From Pelodera strongyloides (lineage: Eukaryota; Nematoda; Chromadorea; Rhabditida; Rhabditidae), in the NCBI GenBank assembly GCA_036852015.1, contig JAANDG010000569.1, positions 1 through 64,000 on the forward strand: a DNA stretch of 64,000 bases, in the 5' to 3' direction. The first letter of the stretch is position 1, and each line of letters starts with the position of its first letter. Positions 53,168 to 64,000 of this stretch are shown piece by piece. The notes under the pieces were generated by a model. It was not told the origin of the DNA and did not search any database. It worked only from the letters and a program-made list of their open reading frames with translations. The translations under genes were made by a program, and so were the position numbers.

Positions 53168-56100
53168 ATGTTTGAATTGATCTTTTTGGGGTTACTGTAT
53201 AGTTTATTTAGTTGTTTAGTCGCTTTTTACTTTTCTACAGGCACGTGTTTCCCAGTTACTCAAAAGTAACTGGAAGTACGTAATAGGTTAATGTTGTCTG
53301 CGAAAAATTTGCACGATTTCTGTACCTTAAAAGCCTGTTCTGTTGTAATTATCACATTTCTCTGTTTTATACAAGTTGATGGGAAACTAGTCTGCTTATT
53401 AGGTATTTGTGCAGATGATCTATCTATGCATGCGCGAAGAAAAGATTTAACAACCTCTGCATATTTGTTATTTGGGGGTTTGGTACGTTTACGTTGTTCT
53501 TCATTTCCAAATTCATTCAGTTATGTAACTGTATATGAAATATGTAGATGAATGCTCGACCCTTGTGTCACTTTGTTGTACTTTGTAGTTTAGAGTTAAA
53601 ACGGGAAAATGCATCTATTTGTGTAGTTTTTAGCTTGATTTGGAGGTTTGTAGAAAGACACAGATGCATTTTCCTGTACAATATCTAGCAGGAATATAAT
53701 TGTTCGGTTATTGTTTGCGATTGTTAAATCGTTGTGTATATATTATTATTTATGTATATTACATTATTGAAATGGTTGATTTGATTGCTTCCTCTGTTAA
53801 TTATCTTTTTGACTTTCAGCTTATTGTTTATTACTGTAAGTGGTGGAAGTTATTGAATTGGCTATTTCTCAAAATAACAGGTATCTTTCCGACTCTTTTT
53901 TTACTTCTGTTCCTCTTTTTCAATACTATTAGTTGTTGTTTGTTCCCCGACTTTTTTTTTGTTGAGCTTTTAATACTCTTTTAAGAGTCCATTCTCATCG
54001 TTTTTGTACGCGGTTTACGTGTTCCCGATCGGGAGTTCAACTTGTTTATTTTAGTATAATTGGAATGGTAATGGTCCTGGTCTTTGTACTCGTACGCTTG
54101 TTCTTTTGATCCTATTATTACCAGCTCGCGGATGAAAATTTGAAAGTGGGGCCGGGACTTTTACTTTTTCATGATTATTAAAGTTCTGTTGCATGTTCCA
54201 TCTGCCCCCACTAAATTGTGTTACGGAAACAGCTACTAGTTGTTAATATTAGAAACCACAGAATTGTTCCGAATTGAAAAGAAGCTGTTGTACATTGTTA
54301 TTCCAGTGGGGGTTTTTGGCACGGTGATATCTTAATATTTAAATTTAGGACATATTCTTTCTATAATTACAAGTGTATCTACTCTTTGAAACAGTTAATG
54401 GGCCCATACTCCGCATTAATATTGTCTACATTTTCTCGCACGCGAACGTTGTGATTTATACTATCTTTCTGGTCTTAAAATTAGATTTTTGTAACCCGTA
54501 ACTTTTACTTATATATGCGCGAATATTCACCTGAAGTAGCTGTTGATAAGCGAAATAAAGTTTTTCTTATAATTTTTATGCGGATTTATTTGTATTTTTG
54601 TGTGTTTGGACACATTTGACTGTATTTATTTATTGTTTGTTGGTGCAGTAGTTTATGGTAAAGCTGGTACAGAATACTGTATAGGTTTCTTGTCGATTGG
54701 CTTAAACACGCTTGTTACTGATTTGTAGTTTATGGTATTTTGCTAGCATACCTTCGAAAAACAGAAGTACGGAAGTTTCTGTGCAAATACGCCCCGGTCC
54801 GGACATAGATTCTGACAACCATGTTTAGATTAAAACGCTTTCTTTCAGGGTGATTTCGTTTCTTCACATCTATCGGGAGGTGAGTTTAAATGTTACTTTT
54901 TTTGTGGACATTCTTGAATCGCGGAGCCGTGGTAGCTATGTTCTATATTTTGTGTGCGAGTATATACTGACTCATTGCATAACATATCTATATTGATTAT
55001 GTGAGTGGTTGTGTTCAATTTAGTAGTTAGCCCATATTTTTCCACAAATCTGGTCAGTATAGTATAGGCTTGAGCTATGCGCTATGAGCTATATGCATGA
55101 CTTTTCCTCTTTCTCACGTTTCTGACACATTGTCACCAAGCTCTTAATTTGTGAGAGTACTGATGGATTTTTTTTTATATGATATATGCTTCCTTCACCT
55201 AGTTTGGATCATTCTATAGAGTGACTCAGTCGGTTTTTGTTTTATTTATCAGAGTGTGTCAATCGGTCAATCCCAATCGAGCAGTAATTGGGGATTGCGA
55301 TAAGAGTTGCTGTTTGCGTCTTTGCCAATTGTAAAACAAAAACAATTAGCCTAATGTGAGGGGACATCATGCTCAAGAAGTGTACAATTAATTGGTCTTT
55401 CCAAGGTGTATATTAGTTTTCCATTTCTTATGTAATTAGCAGTTGCTCAAGGCTATCATATGAATTGTGAATTAAATTATAGGCTAGTATATTGCTTTTA
55501 TTCGATAAATAACAAAGTCGTACATTACAGTTATTCTGTAACTGCACAATCCATTATATTATGTTCTCTGGCTTCTTCTCTTGCCTTCCATATTATGGTG
55601 GCTTTACAATTATTATCTTTTCTTTTCGTCCGATGAGTCATTTTGATTCTGTTATCGCGTTGTTATCTTGCGGGAATTGTGTCGGGGTACCCGTACCGGC
55701 ACAGAAGTTGATATTCTATTGGAATTGACTTTGTAAGGAGCGCTAATTCTTGAATATTATTTCTTCTCGGTTGAATTTGTTCTGGCTTCGTGGATTTGAT
55801 TGTTGAATCTAGCTACGCGAAAATTCATTGCAGGGTCACTTTGCACCTGCCTTTGTAAGTAATTGCATGAAAATCAACAAATAATGTAGTAACAAATGTT
55901 TGTGAGATTAAAAGATTATTAGATAAATATACTTGGGGTATGTTTGGTTAAACTTTCTTTTCTTTTTCTATATTGTATATTTCTAGTATTCTGTATTCAT
56001 AGCCGCTTCACTTATAGTTCGTTCGAATTGCCTCGGCTTGAACGGCTTGATATTGTTTACGAACATTAGCGTACGCTTTGTTTCTTCGACAGTCTGTTGT

Positions 56101-56946
56101 TCTCTTGTTTCTCTTTCTCATTGTGTTGTTGGATGTTAAAGTTATACTCGTACTTCACTTCGTTGCACTCTGTCGGCACTGGGCCGGGCCGGGCTTGACC
56201 CGAGTGGAGCCAGGAGTCAGCGTAAATTTTTGAGAGACGCAGACAGCTAGACAGCGTTTTGCAGTGAACTGCCCTGCGTGAGACGCAGAGAAGCTAGTGT
56301 GCATCGTTGTTCCGCTGCTCATCGATTGCTGACTTAGCGATATGAATGGAATTCGAGACCCTTCTGTCTTCTGTATCTTCGTGCCTTGCCGTGATTGACC
56401 GATTGACCTTTATAACCTTATTCTTTAATGATTGTATTTTTTTTTGCTTAGGTCTTGGTTAGGTAACGGTCTTTTGAACAATGACACAACATAATAGTTT
56501 GTTAGAAGAGCAAATTATTGCTTGTATTATACTTCCTTTTCCATCTTGTTTTAGCATTCCGTATCAAGTCTGTTCTTAGTAACTATAATATTATAGTCAA
56601 TGCCAGTTTCCTCATCATCTTTATGGCTTTTTTTTACATGGAGTCGCACGCCTTTTGCAAAATGGGATTTCCTTCCTTTGAAATGTGAAAATTATGAAAA
56701 GGTCTTTGAAGTTTGGTTTGAAACTGAAGGGAGTTTCTAGTTGAGTGCTGTACTTATTGGATAATGGGGCTAAATCAGTGATTTTTAATTTGTTTGCGTG
56801 GTTCCTATCATATTCGGACTTCTGACCATAGGCCAAATTCGAATATTCTGTCATTGCCCAATCCTTTTTCGGACTTGAAGGAAGGCAGGTTGGGGCCTTT
56901 TTCCTTATCTTCATGATTCGTGCTCACAGTCAGGGTCACGTTTTTT
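53168..56946. other. LETM1 3' flank and spacer to the RGG gene
   Basis: T-rich on the plus strand with no convincing coding exon. Two short pieces are framed by good splice sites: 54851-54881 (TTTCTTTCAG before, GTGAGT after) and 55834-55854 (TTGCAG before, GTAAGT after). They may be 5'-UTR exons of the downstream gene. A GC-richer patch at about 56180-56340 could be a promoter. Confidence 0.4.
54554..54559 (+). terminator. Candidate polyadenylation signal, LETM1
   Basis: AATAAA in a T-rich tract 1.4 kb after the LETM1 stop. This implies a long 3' UTR, and an earlier variant signal cannot be excluded. Confidence 0.25.
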
Positions 56947-56958
56947 TTTTCGTTTCAG
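56947..56958 (+). promoter_or_regulatory. Acceptor 24 nt before the RGG-protein ATG
   Basis: A T-run followed by CGTTTCAG, ending at 56958; the ATG is at 56983. Either a trans-splice site or the acceptor of a 5'-UTR intron (see exon-like pieces at 54851 and 55834). Confidence 0.5.
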
Positions 56959-56982
56959 GGTAGATAAACGGGCTTCCTCACT

Positions 56983-59900
56983 ATGACTTCAAAGTTTCAA
57001 AGGGCGGAGGAGAGGCACTATGAACCCCCACCGATGAGAGGGTGAGAGACTTTGCTCTAGATGTTTTGTTAGTTTCTGCAAGTTTTGCGCAAGTCACAAG
57101 ATGCTCTAATTTTGAGTCAGTCTGTTTTCTCATTTCTGTCAACCGTTAAAGCGGAATGCCGGCCGGTTTTTGAAATTCATCTCAAGCACTTGCATTCTTG
57201 TGCATTTATGCAACGTGGGGCCTCAGCTAATTGGGGTCTAGTTTTTATGCTAAATTATACTAATTTTCATATGTTGCATAAAAATGAAATGTCCCCGATG
57301 CGTTTCAAAAACCGGCCGGTATTTCGCTCTAATGCTAGTTGAAAAGTAGCATGTGGATAGAGTGTGATACATATGTATACACTAGTAAATTGAGCCTCTA
57401 ACACACTGTTTTGTCTATGTGTTACATTTTCGTTCATTTAATTGTAATTGTTGTAATTGGCTGTAATTTATTTTCGTTGTTCAGTGCCCCGCCGCCTCCG
57501 TCTAGAACCCCAGTGGACGATAGGGATAGAGTTTGCGGTAGCAGAATGTCGAGATTCAATAACGAACCACTTCCACCACCTTCCCGAGAAGCAGCCGCGC
57601 CAAGTTGGTTTTATTTTATTTTAACTTTTACTTTATATTAGTTTAAATTAATTTGTTTCTTCTTTACAAGGACGCTAGTGGAAATATTAATGGTGTCTGT
57701 GTTTGTAATATGTGTGTTAGTTCTTCTAGAGTAGTGCTGTAAAAAAGCTGCAATAATGTAGCAATAGTATGGCAACAAAAAATTTTCCTCTTGTTTGGGA
57801 TACTATGTGGGAGAAGATAAAGATAGTTAGGGTAGATCTTGGAGCATTTACGACTCCCGAATAAACAACACACATACACAAATTTACGATTGTCTTTGAA
57901 ACAGTAAGGGCAATTTAACAGCGGTGTCTTTGTGTTTATCCCGGAAGACGTAAGTGCTCGAAGATCTCCTCCTAGCTAATCCTTATTTTAGGCATATTAA
58001 TAATAATAATTTATTACATCAGGGAGTTGCGCACAAAAGCCAACACAGAGTAAAACGTTTGAAAAACAAATGTTGTTTTAATTGCAGGATCACGTTTCGT
58101 CGAGCATGCTCCAGCTCCCAGTAATCGCTTTGACAGAGATGAAATGGGGACAACGGGGGCCTCGAGAACTGGTAGGACAATTTATTATTATGTTTGTTTT
58201 TACGTCCGGCCTGCTTGTTCTCGTTCTCCGCATTCTTCACTTAACTATGTAAATTACTGCATAACGGGGTTTCCAAGTATCCCAAAATTCACTGTGGTTT
58301 GGTTCTGTCAATACTACCCTATTTCTGCTCGATGCACTATTTGTTTCTTGAAAATGTTTTATTCCGTTTGGTTCAGCTGCTCCAGTTCAACGTGCTCCAC
58401 TTCCGGATGATGGCTACGCGCCGGTTGGTAGTTTGAATTTATTTCAGTGAGTTGGACTTGACAACGCCAGGCTTTAATCCCTACTGTTATTTTGATACCA
58501 TAACTTGTGAGCGATTCAGTTATTACCTAGCCGCCTAGCAATCAATGAGATATTGTTATTTGGTTATGGCGGTGGCTTTGTGAAAAAACGTATTAAGAGA
58601 CAGGCAGTGCCAGTGACATGTAAACCCTCTTTATTCAATATTCGTCACGACTTATATACGTTTTGTCATCTTCCAATAACATTTGAATTCCAATTTTCGT
58701 GTGAGAGCTTAACAACAACATCCGTTGACGTATTGGGGAATGGTCATTGAACTGGGGATATGGTCTATTGACATAAAATTTCGAATATAATATCCGCAAC
58801 CGCAACTTTGTAACTCTAAGCGTGTTCAGACGCGCGCGGAACCGACCACTAGGCGGGTGACTTCACTTGGAACCAGTGCAGGTATGTGTTTTGTGTTTTC
58901 GTTTTAAAGCGAATTACCGGCCGCTTTTTGAAACACATCGAGTCCACCAGCATCCTTATACATGCAAATGAATACAAATTAGCATAAAAAATTAAGCTGA
59001 ATTCGATCAGCTTTGCGTAAATACGTAAGAATTATCCGAGATACGATACGTTTCAAAAACCGCCCGGTATTTTGCTTTAAAGAGTACAGCCTAAACTGCA
59101 AAGAATTTGCATTTTGCTTGGATCATGTATTCTTGTTTTATCCGTATTTCGGTAATTGTATAACATAACATAACATAACATTTATTACGAACATAAAATG
59201 TATGATAGATTGAATATGCCCATTTGTGAAATCAGTAAAAACAGCATATTGAATGGTAGATTGACGTTGAATACTCCCATTCGAGAAAGGAAGTAATTAT
59301 TTCATCATTTAAATCCGTTTAGGGCGTTTCAATGAGCCTGCCACGGGAGTATCATCTACTCGTTTCGCGCCAAGTCATAACGACCCCTATGAGCAACACA
59401 GAGGTAAGCTTGGACTTGGAACTGGGATGTATCCTCCTGTTTGATTAGTATGGTTCGCTCTTAAAGCGAAATACCACCTGGTTTGGGGTTTTTTCACCAA
59501 AAATAGTTAGAAAAAAAGTTATAAACGAAAATAAACATAAAAACACAAACAAATAAGTGCATCTTGTATAAAAATGTTCTCAAACAACCATTTTTTGCGA
59601 TTTTGTATGGGAAAATTCGCTTCCGGCGATTTGCCGATTTTAATACTAGCACGGCCCCGGAAAAATCGAGGGATGGCCATTTCAAATGATCACACACTCC
59701 GAAGCATCCAAATGACGAAATGTTGACAAAATATTTTGAATTTGGCTAGTAAAAGTCCAAAAATGCACATTTTGAAAACGGCGGTAAACGCACGGTTGTT
59801 TACTCCTCCTCTTTTCGTATTTTTTTGTTGAGACCGACCGCTAATTCGCTTTAAAAGAAGAGGACATACTGAGACATACTGATTCCTAGGTATTCTGGTT

Positions 59901-61392
59901 GAATTTGTGTCGAACTTGAAACATGGCATTTTTTTAGTTAAGTGGGATATATCAATCACTGCTTTGATTAAATCTGCGTATACTTGTCCCATCCCGTCCG
60001 ATCGCTTGACTGTCTTGTTTTGGTGTTTGACGTACTGTGCTGAGCAAGAACAAAATACAGTGTGTATTATTTTCATTATAATTAAAATTGTTGGGAAGTT
60101 ATTTGCATAACCTTTGTCATGTATACCGCGTGCAGTTTTTTTTTAACTGACCGATCGGTTTACGTGTTAAAGCGAAATACTGGCCGGTTTTTGAAACGCA
60201 TTATCGAGCACATGCAAATGAACATAATTATAATAAAAAAAATCGAGCTAAATTCGAGCAAATTAGCATAAATACGTAAGAATTCAGTAAATTCAGTTGT
60301 CGACGAGGCGTTTCAAAAACCGGCCGATATTTCGCTTTAAGCATCATCTGCATTAATTCCACTCCAGTGTTAATTAAAGCAAGATATTTGCATTTCTTTA
60401 TAGGTCCAGAAGCCGGCTCTCGACGTCCGGAGTACATAAATGGAGATGCCTTGCCACCGAGAAGGCAACCAGTGAGCGATGACAGGAGACCAGTGGAACC
60501 GAGCCGTTTTGCAGAAGAACCTAGGTAGGAATTGAAATTGAGAAGTTCGAGGTTCCGTAGCGTAAACTCGTTGACGAACTGACGGCGAAAACAGCATCCG
60601 AATTAGCATATTGCTGGTACTGAGCTCGTACTTCGTAGCCATACCACCGTCGCGATTCGAATATTGGGGACGGTGAAAATCAGAAACTTATCATGAATAA
60701 ATACAATTTTGGGAAGCACAATATAAATTTGGATGGTGGTCTTGAACTTTTCCCGACGAGTTTTATGCCCTGCAAGGTTCATTATAAGATCTCTTGGGTC
60801 GAACGTTTTGCTTTGCTCGATCTTGCCTCCTGAGGCGGTATGCACCAATACGCAAGGAGCTAGAAGAGTGCGTAGAGAGTCCGCTAGCAGAAGAGATTCA
60901 GAGCGCTGTTAAGCCTAGGGAGGGCTCCCTGTGTGTTGGTGAATACGGCCACTGGAGTCTGTGGTGTTAGATTGCAGGCTAGGATATATGACAGGGAACT
61001 ATGTGGTAGTGGCAAAAATTTTTAGTTTCTTATGCGATTCCCGATTTTCGTGTGTATAGTGATTTTTTTGTTTGTATTGTGTCTAAAACTTGAATATCTT
61101 TTTGTCTTGTGTCATCTTTTATATTGGTTACTATAATATCTATCATGGTTCATCTAATCTCCGTGCCCTTCTAATATACATAATAGCGGCTTGACCTTTC
61201 TCATGTTTATACTTTGTGGCATAAAGAAGCTGGTGTCTCCTTTTGACCCTTAGTTTGGGTGTTAGACGTCAGTCGTGTTACTCGAAAGTCGAATGAGACA
61301 AAGAGATTTAAAGACCTCCTGAAATACTTCCTCTCTCGCTCTTTTTTTTTCTTTCTCTTCTGTCTCTCTCTTATTCTTATTCTTTTTCTTCT

Positions 61393-61439
<47 letters not shown>

Positions 61440-63752
61440 AATGCTTGAATTGGCCATCGGTATCCCCGGCACTATGGGTCGCCTACTCTTTACAAGCCAC
61501 GCGTTATTCCGCTTTAACTATATTTATACCAATTCTTGTTTCAGAAGGGCTCCTCCAGTAGACCGTCGAGAACCCGTGAGGGAGATGAGAGACCCTCGGC
61601 ATGAACCACGTTATGAATCCGGAGCACGTTCACCTCCACGAAATGGTGGTGAGATGTACGATAGGCAGGATCATCGGAACGACAGAGGTGGTAGAGGAGG
61701 ATACGACGACTACGATAGAAGGAACGGTTACGATGAGTACGGACAGAAAAGAACAAGCGGTGGTCAGAGGGAAGACTACCAGAGGGGGGGAGGAGGAGGA
61801 TACAGAGACGAGTACGCATCGCAGAGGGATGGTTATCAGAATCAGAGAGCACCACCCAGGGACGAGTATAGAGATAATGGAAGAGGATACGATGACAGAG
61901 CGCCGAGAAGACAGGATGGATATGAGCCGCAGCGGTATGAGCCGAACAGGTTATTGTTTTGTGGTTGGTCGATAGGTTCTGGGTCAGGGGCTTTAATGAT
62001 TTGGTTATGTTACCTGGGTTGGGTACCTGAAGTGATAAGAAGTTAAAGCGGTGTAACGTATTTTGGAGAATCGCATTCCCGCATGCAATGTGCGAGGAAT
62101 AATAATATAAAATCGCGAGTTGTGGCACAGTAATTGGTATACAATGCAGAATGCATAGGAATACAGGGTCCGACATACGCTTCAAAACCGGTTATTATAC
62201 GGGGTGTAAAAGTGGACAGAAAGAATACAGTAGTATAATAGAGATGATGATTATGTTTCAACCCCGTGTCTGTTTCAGTGGTGGCGGAGGACAACGCTCA
62301 CAGGAGTCGAGCCGTGGTGGACAGGGTTACCAAACCAGTGGTGGTGGTCGTGATGACTATGGTAGTTCGAGAGGTAGAGGAGATCGTGGCGGTGGCTTTG
62401 GAGGTGTGGATAGTCGCGGCGGAGGTGGCCAGAGGGATTATGGTAAGTCTGGTTTATGGTAGCCGTGTTTCTTTGTTGTACTGTAATTCAGTGGTTTGTC
62501 ATTTGTTACTGGAAATGAGGAGTGTGATTTGTTACTAGAAATGAGGAGTATGTTTTTCTTCTGGTTATCATATATGATTTTCACTTATAATTAAATTAGA
62601 AGCTCTGCTCTATTTCGAGGAATTAGTTACACATTGCTGCCTTCATAACTTAAGTCTAGGATAAGTTGTTCGGTTTTTTATTGACTTGACAGTGCTTATT
62701 TGCACTACCATTCCTTCTAGGAGGCGGTAACCGTGACGGTGGTTTTGGCAGATCGAATGACTATAGCAGAAACGATGGCGGTGGGTTTATTCAATATTCG
62801 GATACTGCATTACTGTTAAGACTTGGTTTACCGTAGTGTAAGGATAAGGGTAATCCGTTTACCGGTTTACCTTTATAATTTAGTTATCAATAGTCTTGTC
62901 AATAGTTTCATGAGTTTCATCCCCGTTGTACAGTCGTACAGTGGTGTCAATAGTTTCATCGCTTTTTCGTTCACTGAATACAAAGCCCCAAGAACGCATA
63001 AATCTCGATTTGGTTGACTTTGACTATCATCAATGTAATGGCTCTCACCAGATAGTTACCCGATACACGATTTGTTTTGTACACGATTTTTTTCTATAGA
63101 AAAAACCCAATATGTGCCCGATCAGGCCCCGTCTATTTGAGTCGCGCATGTCGCGCAGTCGCGCATGTTTGAACATCCCACGTAATGTTTTCCCATTTCA
63201 GGTTTTGGTGGCGGTCGCGACGGAGGTGGTGGTGGTGGTGGCTTTAGAGGCGTATCGAGAGGTAGATTGAAATTTCAATTTAGTATTTTTTGAAGTTTTG
63301 AAGTAATAATTGAATATCAGGTTCTAAAGTAAAATTGAAGAATACCCAGTATTTTAAGCAGACGGTAGTATAGTGGAGAAATTATACATATTTCCAATTC
63401 TGAAATTCCAGACTCTGGCGACGACTTTCGCGGAGGACGCGGCGGAGGTGGTGGCTATGGTGCTTCACGTGGTAAGAAATACCATATTATGTAACCCATT
63501 ACATAGATACGCAGATTTCCGTGTTTCCGTCATACGCATGTTTCCGTTTATGATAAACGGATATGTGTGTATGACTAAATTAGGAAAGAGAGAAGCACGA
63601 ACGAGCTGAGGTACATCTACATAGTACATGTTAGATCGTCTATGATTGTTGATGCTTGCGGAAGCAATGTAGCTGATGTTTTTTTAGAATTCCGCAATAG
63701 CAACTTTGCTCCCGTGGACAGGAGTCGAAGAGAAGGCGGCGGCGGTGGATAT
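56983..63752 (+). CDS. Arg/Gly-rich (RGG/FG) disordered protein, N-terminal part; 3' end outside window
   Basis: Exons 56983-57041, 57485-57603, 58088-58171, 58377-58423, 58830-58881, 59323-59403, 60404-60524, 61545-61949, 62279-62442, 62721-62780, 63202-63261, 63412-63471, 63688-63752: 459 codons, phases consistent. Residues 1-190 are Pro/Arg-rich (EPPPMRG, PAPSNRFDRDEM, RRPVEPSRFAEEPR). The rest is Tyr/Asp/Arg/Gly-rich with RGG and FG motifs (RGGRGGYDDYDRRNGYDEYG, GGGFGG, DDFRGGRGGGGGYG). Such low-complexity tails bind RNA and form condensates. No folded domain occurs in the window. Candidates for the missing part: a Vasa/DDX3-type DEAD-box helicase (C. elegans rde-12 lies next to letm-1, as I recall) or a FUS/hnRNP protein. 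An acceptor-like TTTTCAG at 63969-63975 may open another exon. Confidence 0.8.
57146..57332. repeat. AAAGCG-family MITE in RGG-gene intron 1
   Basis: TTAAAGCGGAATGCCGGCCG on the left and CCGGCCGGTATTTCGCTCTAA on the right (right TTAA mutated). Confidence 0.8.
58903..59081. repeat. AAAGCG-family MITE in an RGG-gene intron
   Basis: TTTAAAGCGAATTACCGGCC on the left and CGCCCGGTATTTTGCTTTAA on the right. Confidence 0.8.
59461..59854. repeat. Longer AAAGCG-ended element
   Basis: TTAAAGCGAAATACCACCTG on the left and CCGCTAATTCGCTTTAA on the right, 394 bp. The interior differs from the short copies. Confidence 0.55.
60167..60340. repeat. AAAGCG-family MITE with intact TTAA ends
   Basis: TTAAAGCGAAATACTGGCCG on the left and CGGCCGATATTTCGCTTTAA on the right: the cleanest copy of the family. 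Confidence 0.88.
61398..61436 (+). repeat. CT microsatellite in an RGG-gene intron
   Basis: (CT)n, within 150 nt upstream of the acceptor of exon 61545-61949. Confidence 0.95.
62042..62205. repeat. AAAGCGGTGTAA-type MITE, RGG-gene intron
   Basis: TTAAAGCGGTGTAACGTATT on the left and ATACGCTTCAAAACCGGTTA on the right. Confidence 0.5.
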
Positions 63753-64000
63753 GTATGTAATTATGGTTTCTTTTCTTATTGTTGTAGGGAACTATTGATA
63801 TTATTAATTGGTTTACATTCTCTGTGTCTCTTCCCTCGATCACGTCTCTCTCTACTCTCTTACTCTCTCGGTTGGCTTTTGCCAGTGCCCAAGTCCTGAG
63901 CATGTTTTATGCGTGTTCATCTACATGTTATGTGGATGTATGTATTTGATCATAAACGTTGTGTTCAGTTTTCAGTCCAATGTTTTCTGTATTATGAACT

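Noticed and set aside
53700..53984. Hydrophobic open frame in the LETM1 3' flank
   Set aside because: T-rich DNA yields Phe/Leu/Ile-rich frames by chance; no start context or homology.
61441..61544. N-terminal extension of the large RGG exon (MLELAIGIPGTMG)
   Set aside because: Lies before the TTGTTTCAG acceptor at 61544; the in-phase join from exon 60404-60524 explains the exon.

Overview
Nematode genomic DNA is the best reading. Genes are split into many short exons with TTTTCAG-type acceptors. Four starts have such an acceptor 3-24 nt upstream of the ATG, as expected for spliced-leader trans-splicing. There is an interstitial tract of the nematode telomere hexamer TTAGGC at 35872-35935. 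The gene content is nematode-like: multi-Kunitz/lustrin matrix proteins, short prolyl 4-hydroxylases, LETM1, and an RGG-rich protein. No species can be named. Exon models below were built by hand, matching splice sites, reading phase and homology between paralogues.

Left half (1-30 kb): a minus-strand gene for a secreted protein of alternating Kunitz and lustrin cysteine-rich domains starts at 30072. I can follow it in continuous phase through 26 exons (2,639 coding nt) to 139, where it leaves the window. Its 14.6-kb intron (2019-16664) contains, on the opposite strand, three tandem prolyl 4-hydroxylase alpha-like genes (2510-5297, 9221-11943, 12938-16203). All three keep the iron- and 2-oxoglutarate-binding residues. 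A Penelope-like reverse transcriptase (7357-8370, minus) lies between the first two, and a candidate hammerhead ribozyme core (7053-7106) sits just downstream of it.

Middle (30-43.8 kb): a gene-poor stretch of GA/CT microsatellites, TTAA-bounded palindromic MITEs, the TTAGGC tract and a perfect 62-bp palindrome. The only gene seen is the last exon of a small Cys-rich secreted-type peptide (40567-40686).

Right half (43.8-64 kb): a complete 25-exon LETM1 gene (43867-53167, 760 aa) for the mitochondrial inner-membrane cation exchanger/ribosome-binding factor. A 3.8-kb spacer follows, then 13 exons (56983-63752) of a disordered Arg/Gly-rich protein that continues off the right edge. From memory, C. 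elegans letm-1 is next to the Vasa-like helicase gene rde-12, and its phy-4 prolyl hydroxylases lie near a Kunitz gene on the same chromosome. If so, this window keeps old nematode gene neighbourhoods, and the RGG exons could be the N-terminus of an rde-12 orthologue. This must be checked.

Functionally, the left genes suggest cuticle or other extracellular matrix: collagen hydroxylases nested in a matrix-type Kunitz/lustrin gene. The right genes are housekeeping (mitochondria) and RNA biology.
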